Source: Pisolithus tinctorius (lineage: Eukaryota > Basidiomycota > Agaricomycetes > Boletales > Pisolithaceae). Taken from it: a stretch of 64,000 nt of DNA. The stretch covers positions 806,001 to 870,000 of the forward strand of contig JANFAH010000017.1 in the NCBI GenBank assembly GCA_024663395.1, written 5' to 3'. The notes below the pieces were generated by a model, which ran no database searches, was not told where the DNA came from, and saw only the letters and a program-made list of their open reading frames with translations. The translations under genes were made by a program, and so were the position numbers. Shown here piece after piece: positions 37,602 to 47,047 of the stretch; the stretch's first letter is position 1; every line of letters starts with the position of its first letter.

Positions 37602-39357
37602 TCAAAGTGGATAAACATCTTGAGTACCAGATGAAGGGCCTTGATCCTCACCACCAGCTATGCCTTTTTGCAAGGTGAGGTTCTGCACACAAAGTTCCTC
37701 CAACTTGACGGTGAGCTTCATCTTCTCCAACTCTTGAGCTGCCATCGTCTCCTCATGTGCGAACAGCTCATGTTGCATAGTAAGTTGGTGTTCACAATCG
37801 GCTGAGAGAGTGGTGGTCTTCTGTCGAGTCCTCCAGTATCCATACTCGAGCCAGTGATGCTTGACCTCCAACCTATCCTGCTGCATCTGTTGAAACTGCT
37901 TAATGAAAGTTAATGAAGCAGAGGTTCAAAGAAAGCTTGTCAGCAGGGGTATCCCATGCATGCTTATGGGATGGCCTTGATGACAGCTTGGAATTGCTGT
38001 CATCGGAGAAAGTGGCGATGCTGGGGGGGGGAAGACGATGAGAGATGAAGTGCTGAGAATAGGTTGGATGAAGCAATGTCAGAGTTGGAGGAGTCATCTG
38101 TATTTGGAGTGGAGGCTGACCAGTGTTTAAGAAGGGGACAATCCTGCTTGAGGGATGGACATGCTGGCTGGAGTTTTGGATGATGGGATACGAAGGGAGG
38201 GAGGTCGTCATTCAAGCTGATCGAATTTGCCCTGTTAAAAGTAGAGGGGGGAGGAGATATGACAGGAGACGACTCAGAAAAATTAAAGGATGGTGGGGGG
38301 GTGAGCAAAAACCACTCAGAATTAGCAGGGAGGGATGACAGTGACAACCAGTTAGAAAAATGGGGGGGGACGCAATGGGTTGGCTGATGTTGACTGCCAT
38401 CCAGGAGAGGATGGAGAGGGTGATGGAACAACAGGCAGCAGCAGCTCTTGCTCAGAGAGGAGTGGGGAGGGGGATGGTATGGGAAATGATGGCATCTCGA
38501 TGTGTGACAAGGGGGGGTCGCCATCAACATTCATCAGTTCCGAATTGTCTGCAAAAAAGTTGTCATTAATATGAAAGTTGCCACCCTCCTCTATTTCACC
38601 GTCTTCCAGCTGAGGTGAATTCAGCAGGCCTGCAGCAGGATCGACAGAATCTCCAGACAGTGGGTTTGGCCGCAGCTTGAAGAGTTCAACTGCGTGCCTA
38701 GTGAAATCCTGCCCACTATCAGCAGCACTCCAGGTGCTGTTGTAGGCAGGATTTGTGTGCCACCACCCATGCAATTCTCCCCACCAAGGAAACTCCCTCT
38801 TGATCGTTGCTGATAACAATCAGTAAACTAATGTAATTAGGAATGAAATAGTCACATACCAATTATATTTTTTGTGCTGTTGCTGCTTGCGAGATCCTCA
38901 TAGGCGCACCCAGCACCTGTCTGCCCAAGTAGCGCATTCTGCTTTTGGTACTTTGTTTTTAAACTGTAATCATTGAGCAGTGAATTTTTGTTTAAAAGAG
39001 ATGCACATACATGTCAAGCCGACTACGGATCGGAGTGGCAAAAACAGCTGGATTGTCTTGAGTGAGGACTCAGAATTCAGGGGACTCATCAACCGAGAAG
39101 ATTGCTTTTGTGATCTCGACGTATATCGCATTCTTCCCATGTCGCAATTGTTGCTTACTCCTACCTTCCTCTTGAGCATCTTGTGTGGAGTCAGAAAACA
39201 GCTTCTTCTGCTCTGCTTCGTGGGTCCTACACCACTTGATAAGATGATTGGTCCATGCAGCATAAGTTTTCTCCCATATAACATGAGGGACCACTGCTTT
39301 TGTTGCTGATCTGGTGGGTTGTGTTGCCAGGGGAGGAGCAGATGGCTCAGACTCCAT
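37602..39357 (-). pseudogene. Transposon-type gene with WW/Trp-rich DNA-binding-like region, interrupted
   Basis: Begins MESEPSAPPLATQ and includes WEKTYAAWTNHLIKW, then KNAIYVEITKAIFSVDESPEF. After an in-frame TGA come VLTQDNPAVFATPIRSRLD and, across introns, KYQKQNALLGQTGAG, NSTKNIIATIKREFPWW and ELHGWWHTNPAYN. The layout resembles a family of Agaricomycete repeat-associated proteins with Myb/SANT-like Trp spacing. I recall this pattern but cannot verify it. The intron at about 38825-38860 splices ATT G to CA ACG with a normal GT-AG. The TGA after PEF is explained by CGA to TGA. A frameshift at the G run near 38352 separates the two halves of the Ser/Pro-rich region. A coiled-coil-like end occupies 37602-37886. 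Confidence 0.5.
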
Positions 39358-39413
39358 GGCAGCTATGGACAACGTATTAGACAAGAGCAGTTGGAGTTTG
39401 AATACTGATATTC

Positions 39414-39632
39414 TCAGCCAAAACTCACCACAAACACCTGACAAACACCTGAGGAATTAGCCAAACCTCTAGCAACTTTGAGTGGCCCTATACGCTCCTT
39501 TTTTGCTGGGGGAATGACCTCATTATAGAGTATGGTTCTCAGTTTGACATTGGGAATGCATGGTAGGTGGAACCCATATGGGAGATTCTCAAGGATGATT
39601 GTGGTTGTTGTTTGCATTGGGTGATTGGCCAT
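39414..39632 (-). pseudogene. Inositol polyphosphate kinase fragment, N-lobe, copy A
   Basis: Reads TTTTIILENLPYGFHLP, then CIPNVKLRTILYNE and PPAKKERI. This is the IPK block with consensus ILENL-x-x-GF, P-x-x-x-D-x-K-x-G and T-x-L-Y-D. The key motif here is PCIPNVKLR, with D replaced by N and G by R, so the fragment could not be catalytic. It is cut on its 5' side by the foldback element at 39631 and on its 3' side by the transposon-type gene ending upstream at 39357. With the fragments at 36.45-36.80 and 40.38-40.45 kb it appears to be the remains of one gene. Confidence 0.6.
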
Positions 39633-40382
39633 CAGGAAAATAACACATTGACTATTTTGACTATTTTGTGACTATTGTGACTATTTGTGACTTTTTTTGA
39701 AGGAATCTACTATCCATGCTTTTTTTTGACCACACACAGCATTGAAGAATGAAAAGAGAATGGAATCTATTAAGACAACTCAGGAATACTAAGTAGATGA
39801 TATATCTAAGCCAAGAAGACTAGAAAATGTCTCAAAATTTAGAGATATTGAGCCATTGGTGTGATACACACTCTCTGAGAGAAAAATCACAATATCTCTT
39901 TGAAACCTCCAACAGTGCTACCATGCCTGTGGGACATGGGAATCATACCTGTGGGAACACTGGCCCCTGAGGTTGTTGGTTGTTCCCACAGGTATGTTAC
40001 CCATCTCCAACTGGTATGACTGCACTGTTCTCACTGATTTTTGTCTCATTCAAACCACCTGATTCATAGCTTTCAGTAGATACCACATACATTCAAATTG
40101 ATGGAGGTTTCAAAGAGATATTGTGATTTTTCTCTCAGAGAGTGTGTATCACACCAATGGCTCAATATCTCTAAATTTTGAGACATTTTCTAGTCTTCTT
40201 GGCTTAGATATATCATCTACTTAGTATTCCTGAGTTGTCTTAATAGATTCCATTCTCTTTTCATTCTTCAATGCTGTGTGTGGTCAAAAAAAAGCATGGA
40301 TAGTAGATTCCTTCAAAGAAAGTCACAAATAGTCACAATAGTCACAAAATAGTCAAAATAGTCAATGTGTTATTTTCCTGAT
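39631..40382. mobile_element. 752-bp foldback (long-TIR) non-autonomous element
   Basis: Two 281-bp arms, 39631-39911 and 40102-40382, are reverse complements of each other with one mismatch found by eye (T versus C near 39696). A 190-bp spacer separates them. The outer end begins ATCAGGAAAATAACACATTG and carries short tandem GTGACTATT-type units. No coding capacity. No clear target-site duplication: the flanks are TGATTGGCC and AGGCTCTG. It interrupts an IPK gene relic, because both flanks align to adjacent parts of the IPK copy at 50.40-50.49 kb. Confidence 0.85.
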
Positions 40383-40454
40383 AGGCTCTGATGACAGGCA
40401 CCTTATCAACAAAATGGTTTCCAAGCGACAGCAGCCCTAGGAATTTTCACCCTT
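40383..40454 (-). pseudogene. Sliver of inositol polyphosphate kinase gene, copy A
   Basis: The forward string AAGCGACAGCAGCCCTAGGA followed by ATTTTCA closely matches AAGCGACAGCACCCCTAGGA followed by ATTTCAA at 50464 in IPK copy B. It sits between the foldback element and the left inverted repeat of the 8.6-kb segment, which places it as the next part of the disrupted gene. Confidence 0.5.
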
Positions 40455-40889
40455 GGCAGCAGTTTTTTGGAGGGATGGTGGTCTGTTAGATATATATTTT
40501 GTGACAGCAACAATGTATCTAACAGACCCTACCTCCAGCAGTGGTTCCCAGATGTATCTAATTATGGTTATGCTTCCTGAAGTGATCCACCCCTCCCCTG
40601 CCAAATCTGGATATGTTGTAACACATCTATGCAATGGGAACTCAGTGGACAGGTTGGACAACAGAAAGATGGTATAGAGTGTAGAAATATCTGTAGGCTA
40701 CCTCAGTAGTGAACAAACTACTGAGTGTATTAATGTACCTGTAGGCTACTCACATGATTCAGTCACTTGTAGTCCTAAAAGTGGGTCATCCAACATGTAC
40801 ATTTTGTCCTGAAACTGGGACTAACTGACATCGGCTGGTGGTCCCTAGGGGTGGGTAGGCTGAACTGTGAAGGTGGGGTCAGCCTATGT

Positions 40890-41660
40890 CACAGGATGAT
40901 GGATCAACTGCCCTGGAAGTGGGGTCAGCTGACATGACTATAGGATGGATTGATGACCTGGAAGTGAGGTCAGCTGATGCAGCTATGGGATGAATCAGTG
41001 ACCTGGAAGTGGGGTCGGCTGACACAGCTGTGGGATGAATTAGTGACCTGGAAGTGGGGTCGGCCAACACAGCTATGGGATCAATTAGTGTCCTAGAAGT
41101 GAGGTCGGCTGATGTAGCTATGGGATGAATTAGTGGCCTGGAAGTGGGATCGGCCAACACAGCTGTGGGATGAATTAGTGACCTGGAAGTGGGGTTGGCC
41201 AACACAGCTATGGGATCAATTAGTGTCCTAGAAGTGAGGTTGGCCAATGTAGCTATGGGATCAATTAGTGGCCTGGAAGTGGGATTGGCTGACACAGCTG
41301 TGGGATGAATTAGTGACCTGGAAGTGGGGTCAGCCAACACAGCTGTGGGATGAATTAGTGACCTGGAAGTGGGGTCAGCCAACACAGCTATGGGATTGAT
41401 TAGTGTCCTAGAAGTGAGGTCAGCTGACACAGCTATGGGATGAATTAGTGGCCTGGAAGTGGGGTTGGCTGACACAGCTATGGGATGAATTAGTGACCTG
41501 GAAGTGGGGTTGGCCAATGCAGCTATGGGATAGATTAGTGTCCTAGAAGTGAGGTTGGCTGATGCAGCTATGGGGTGGATTGATGACCTGGAAGTGGGGC
41601 CAGCTGACATGGCTGGGGGAGGGGCTGATATCCTGGCAGTGGCATCAGCTGATGTGGCGG
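40890..41660. repeat. 45-bp minisatellite, about 17 copies
   Basis: The unit runs GACCTGGAAGTGGGGTCGGC through TGACACAGCTATGGGATGAA and TTAGT, repeated with substitutions and almost no length change. Because 45 is divisible by three, the minus strand stays open for 279 codons as 15-residue repeats of the type TSRSLIHPIAV-LADP. A variant starting GTCCTAGAAGTGAGGT recurs roughly every third unit, hinting at a higher-order repeat of about 135 bp. Confidence 0.9.
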
Positions 41661-42049
41661 GGGGAATGAACCATGACCTGGAGTTATGGTTGGGCAGACA
41701 CTTTGCAAGAAAGACCAATATCTTGATAGTGGGTTAGTGGGGCTGGCCAATCTTGTTACTCAGTACACTACTTTCTTGGTAGTTAGCTGGCTGAACACAC
41801 ATGGTTGTGGAAAAATCCTATATCCTATCCTTATCCTGTGGTATTGAAGTTAACTCTACCAACCTGGCCATTGTATTGGAATTAACATTGGACAAATTTA
41901 CTCAGTTGTGTATCAGTACTTAAGGAGGAGTTGTCCTGCAGGAAATTACTTTTTTTTCTGAACCTTCAATGTCATATGAAATTTGAAAACACAAAGCAGT
42001 TATTTTTGATTGTAGTAGGTGCATATCATATGTATCAAGGTATGGTATT

Positions 42050-43637
42050 TTACAAAGATACCAACAGCCAGGATGATGTTTGCCCCTTTCCCTGTGTCAG
42101 TTTGGTAGCCCCTTTGGATATGCAGATAGTATAGGTTTGGGGAGGCTGAGATGTGCCCTGTGTGTCTTTCCCACAGCCGGGATTCTTGCACTCATAGGAA
42201 TAAGTCTGCCCTGAACAACCAGCTTCCCACTTCTGAATGCTATAACACTGAGGGCACTGGGCAGGCAATTGTTGTCCCCAAGGCCTGATGAACTTGTCAG
42301 TCCAGATAAATTTCTCCACCACTACCTTCTCCTACCACAACATCAAGATGATGTTGGAGTGCCTACCCAACACACCACAGTCATTCAGGGCATACCTGAC
42401 TGCACTTTGGACATGGAAGCCTTGAACAAGGGTGGAGTCAAGGACACTCATGAGGAAGGGAATGGTGGTGACTAGTTGAAGTCTCTCAGCATCAAAAAGC
42501 AGCATGGACCTTGGCTTGAAACTGATATGGTGTCAGCCATAACCACCAACATTGAAAGAAAACCTACTGTTGCACAGCTGCCTTCAGTCCTTGGAAGCTC
42601 TCCTCCTTCCTTACAGTAGAACCACATACAAAGAAGATGAGGTCTCCACCCTTGACAATGTTGGAGAAAGGTAACAGAAGGCCTTGCAGAAACTGCAACT
42701 GGTCAGATGGGAGTGACAGTCAAACAATGGTGACTTACCTCAAAGACCTCTGTGGCTATTGGAATCTTATTCTCCATTCCAGAGAATAGATCCCCCCTGT
42801 CTTCATCAGTATGGGTAGTAAGGAAAATGACTACCTTAGCAAAGATAGTCAGACTTGAAGCTAGCTCTGATGCTGCAGTGTCATAGGCAGCTCTGGACTC
42901 CTCAGTGGCAAAGTTGAAGGGCAGTTGTGAGAAGTGGTAGGTGTCTTGTGTGAAATATCCCTGCAACATGGTGTGAAGGATATGCACAGGGGCATGGCCA
43001 AGCTCCAGAGACTCAAGGTGGAGGTGGATAATGGCAGTAGAGTTACCAGCCACTTCAGAGGTGGTGGCATGCTCAAACCCCCCAATGACCACAAGAGGGT
43101 GTTTCAGGACTGGCTTGCCTGACAAGTAGAAGCCTTGTACTTGGAGTTAGAAGTGATTGGGGTGGCAATATGCACTTACAAAATAGGGCTGAGGACTTTC
43201 AAATCTTGTCATTTTCCAATGACAGGCAACACACCTGAAGTTCATCCAGAGTTTGAGTCAATGGAATTAATTCATAAAAGGGGGGTTAACACACCTGAAG
43301 GTCACAGGAAGCTGGGTGACCTCTTCAAGGCAATCCACAGGTACCACAACACACTTGTTACACACTACCCTTCTGCAACCTGCCTGATCACAAGGCCACA
43401 ATGTCCCTCCATCCCTGCACATCACACAGAACTGCATAGAATGTTAGAAAGATGGATGGAATATAACAAGAGACTTGCCAAGTTCCTCATCCTTCTCTTC
43501 TTGGCAACAGGGGCCTTCCAAGCATGGGCCTTGCTTGACTTGGCAGCTTGTTTTTCCCTAGCTTTCAGACCAGCAAGATATACCCTGGGAGCTCTACCTC
43601 CAGTGGTCTTCTTAGCTGTCTGCTTGGTCTTCACCAT
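42050..43637 (-). pseudogene. Histone H3-tail mimic fused to PHD-like zinc finger, element-borne gene, interrupted
   Basis: Exon 1 (43637-43479) encodes MVKTKQTAKKTTGGRAPR followed by a Lys/Ala-rich stretch. It matches canonical H3 residues 1-17 at T3, K4, Q5, T6, A7, K9, T11, G12, G13, A15, P16 and R17, with conservative changes at 2, 8, 10 and 14. A 47-nt GC-AG intron (43432-43478) leads in phase to FCVMCRDGGTLWPC, CRRVVCNKCV and, after a second intron, CVACHW. This is a Cys/His pattern like a PHD finger. A long alpha/beta-like region follows (ATSEVAGNSTAIIHLHL, GGDLIFFVCGS, 42739-42398), then FIWTDKFIRPWGQQLP and a C-P-x-C / C-x4-C zinc-ribbon-like tail. Defects: a one-base phase mismatch at the exon 3/4 junction (about 43180/43133) and a TAG at 42332-42334 where CAG is expected. 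Codon use and low CpG match the surrounding element. Confidence 0.6.
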
Positions 43638-43929
43638 CTTAGTCTAGTATGCCAACATTAGTGAGTGGCAGCAACATGTGACAGATGGGAACAGTAGCAT
43701 ACCTTATTATCTTTACAAGACACAAAAGGGGTAGGGGACAAGCAATAAGATAACAATAAATGCATTTAGTTTGTACATATATCATGGAGCAAGGATAAAT
43801 ATCTACATATTTATGGAAAAGACAAGCCAATGTATGCAACTACACACAACACTGGGCACTGGATAAGCAGACCAGAGAGGGGGGATATGTGAGTATCATC
43901 TGGGCACCATGAAGTAGAAGTGCAACAAC

Positions 43930-45070
43930 ATACCTTATTAGATGAGACACAGCAAGGGAGATGCAGTGTGGCAGGAGGGAGCTATGAATTGATAGCCTAC
44001 TAGTGTTTTGTGAGTGGTGCAGGAACACTGGGAACTGGGACAACATACCTTTTTTTTTTAGGATGAGACATGTCAAGGGGGTGTTCTGTAAGTCATATAG
44101 CAACACTGGGAACTGGGACAACATACCTTTTTTTAGGATGAGACATGGCAAGGGGGTGGATGGGGAGAGGGGATGCTTTGTAAGCAGTAGAGGGATGCTG
44201 CGAGCTGGGACAACATACCTTTTTTTAGGATGAGACATGCCAAGGGGGTGTTCTGTAAGCCATATAGCAACACTGGGAACTGGGATGACATACCTTTTTT
44301 TAGGATGAGACATGGTGAGGGGGTGTTTTGTGGACGGGGTGAGGGGATGCTTTGTAAGCAGTAGAGGGATGCTGCAAGCTGGGACAACATACCTTTTTTA
44401 GGATGAGACATGCTGAGGGGGTGTTCTGTAAGTCATATAGCAACACCAGGAACTGGGATGACATACCTTTTTTATTTATTTTGTGAGTCATAGAGGGACA
44501 CTGTGAGCTGGGATGACATACCTTTTTTTAGGATGAGACACGCTGAGGGGGTGTTCTGTAAGTCATACAGGGACACCAGGAACTGGGATGACATACCTTT
44601 TTTTAGGATGAGACATGGCAAGGGGGTGTTTTGTGGGCAAGGCGAGGGGATGTTTTGTAAGTGTAGAGGGATGCTATGAGCTGGGATGACATACCTTTTT
44701 TTAGGATGAGATATGGCAAGGGGGTGTTCTGTAAGTCATACAGGGATGCCGGGAACTGGGATGACATACCTTTTTTTAGGATGAGACATGGCAAGGGAGT
44801 GTTTTGTGGGCAAGGTGAGGGGATGTTTTGTAAGTGTAGAGGGACGCTATGAGCTGGGACAACATACCTTTTTTTAGGATGAGATACAGCGAGGAGGTGT
44901 TTGGTAAGTCATACAGGGATGCCGAGAACTGGGACAATATACCTTGTTTTAGGATGAGACACAGCAAGGGGGTATTTTGTGAGTGGTAGAGGGATGCTGC
45001 AAGTTGGGACAACATACCTTTTTTCAGATGAGACTTGGTGAGATGGGTTTTGTGAGTGGTACAGAGACAC
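43930..45070. repeat. Second minisatellite, alternating units of about 75 and 97 bp
   Basis: About 14 units, each containing CATACCTTTTTTTAGGATGA, GACATG and AAGGGGGTGTT. Short units continue with CTGTAAGTCATA and long units add an internal AGGGGATG segment, so pairs form a higher-order repeat of roughly 172 bp. The A/T run length varies between copies. Short minus-strand ORFs here (MSHPKKRY types) are by-products of the repeat. Confidence 0.85.
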
Positions 45071-46360
45071 TGAACAGCATGCAATAGAGACTGAAAACAC
45101 TGGTAGTGTCCTAGTGTGTGATGTGAGTATTATAAAGATGCTATGAGAAGTGCAACAACATACCTTTTTTGTTTTTTTGAAGGGAGATGTGGCGTTGCAG
45201 GGAGGATGTACCTATTTTGTGTTTAGACAGGGGGAGGCATGGGAGGTGCTGAGTGAGAGAGCGATGACGATGACATACCAAAAATTTTCCAAAGATGCAG
45301 CAGGGCCAGATGCTGGGACAGCACAAAGGTGGCCTGTGAGGGAGACACTGTGTGGCAGGAAGAGAGTAGCAAGAGACCATGTCAATCTGGATATGTGGAT
45401 GCACAAATCTCGATGTTGGGTGGGATTGATGATAATCTTGACACAACCTTGATTGTGACATGAATAACATCATGGCTGTCACAATTATCACACGTGTTTA
45501 CCCATACTTCGGATGCACCTCCCTCAGTCAGACATGTTGCGACCCTGAATTAGAATCAGGTTCAGGTTTAAGAATGGAACATTACATATACTATTTACAG
45601 AGTGGCCAGTTGGCGCTGGGCCGATTTCCAGTCTCAATAAATGGTTACATGTAGTAAATGATCCAGTAGTTCTACTGCAATACATTTTCTGTGAAGTCCC
45701 AAGGGTACCCACCACTACTGCTCAGCCAAGTGGGTGCTGGCTTGGCTCGACACTGCAATTATGAGAATGTCAAATGGCAATTTAGTATTTAGAATGTAGA
45801 AGCCAAATACAGTGACAGTGGAGTCACATGACCTCACTATTTGCTATGTATAGTATGACAAGCAGTAGTATTGACTCAGAGGCATTTGCCAGCACTCATG
45901 GCAACCAATCTGGGCATCTTGGGCCTGGAGTGCCCAGTATTTGCCCCAGGAGATGGATGGCAATGGGGATTCCTTCTGGAAGGCACTGTATCAATTGCAA
46001 AGTGAAAAGTTTGCATCCACCCAGAAAGGTCTTACCATTGTACTGGGATTTGGTTTGTTGTGGAGGGAGTGCAAAAGAGCACAGGACATAGAATCAGATG
46101 ACCCTGAAGCTGCTAATCTGGGCTTTTTGCTAGGCTTGGGTCTTGATATCCACAAGGGGGAAGATGCTATGGGTGCAGTGGGGCTGGTAGTTGCAAGACT
46201 GCAGCAGAATTCTGGTGGCTCAAGCAGAGGGCTTGGTGCACAGGAAACAACTGGGGTCAGTGCAGGGGATTCCTGTCCCACCCAGGGGGGTGGCATGAAG
46301 GAATCCTGGAATACAAGAAAGGATGTGAGGAAAAGAAAAAGGGGAGGCAGTGGGGATGTT
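45071..46360. other. Unassigned part of the 8.6-kb segment
   Basis: Contains a plus-strand frame 45941-46393 (150 codons, MPQEMDGNGDSFWKALYQLQ onward) with plausible composition in its first half but no recognised domain. Nothing else supportable. Confidence 0.35.
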
Positions 46361-46920
46361 TGTCATGGCCATGACACCGGTGTAAGCCCCTAACACCTAC
46401 TCCACCCTCCTCCAATGCATTCCCATGCTTCTCTGCCCTCCTCTGACATGTTCCCACACTCCTCTGACCCTCCTGACACACCTCCACACCTCTCCAAGGT
46501 CCCCTGTCCATGATCTGACCAACTCTGCTCAACTCTGCCCTAAGGTTGGTCATGTGGGCTGTCGGACTTGCAGCCCTGCATTCTAGATAGGGTTCCACCC
46601 TCATGTCAGTTTTCTCCATTCTTCTGCTCCTTCGGTATTTACCCTCTCTTCCTCATTGTAGTAGTTTCCTTGTCTCAGTTAAGGTCCCTGTTGTCCCTAA
46701 CCTCTATCCCTTGTGTCAGAGGGACTACTAACCCATTATACACTTATTGGTCTACATTCTGCACTGCACCACCCTTGACCTACATTGTATATAAAGGCCA
46801 TGTAGTACTCCAATGTAATCAGTACAAATATCAAATAAAGTTCCCACCTTTGACTTCCTCTCAGTCCCCTCTGGAGTTTCATCTCCACTTCCTCTGAGTC
46901 CACTCCACCTCTGAAATACA
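46361..46920 (+). mobile_element. Possible solo LTR or promoter-bearing LTR remnant
   Basis: Begins TGTCATGGCCATGACACC and ends TGAAATACA, so it has TG...CA ends. It contains TATATAAAGG at about 46790 and a polyadenylation-like AATAAAG at about 46834, in the order expected for an LTR. No second LTR, primer-binding site or coding region was found next to it. Confidence 0.35.
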
Positions 46921-46986
46921 AGGGCTGAGCTCACACAAGGGGGCAGCATGCTAGCTGAACCCAACGCCCTCTCATCTGACCTCCAA

Positions 46987-47047
46987 CCTCTGATCTCTGG
47001 CTCTGACTCTGACCTCTGACCTCTGATCTCTGGCTCTGACTCTGACC
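46987..47047. repeat. Tandem CTCTGAC-type repeat
   Basis: The 26-base string starting CTCTGATCTCTGGCTCTGAC occurs twice, separated by CTCTGAC. Confidence 0.8.

Noticed and set aside
40890..41660. CRISPR-like regular repeats
   Set aside because: There are no unique spacers; the 45-bp units are contiguous, and the genome is eukaryotic.
43422..43647. Plus-strand 170-codon ORF at 43135-43647 with hydrophobic C-terminus
   Set aside because: It is antisense to the H3-mimic exon and finger, and its composition is explained by the opposite strand.
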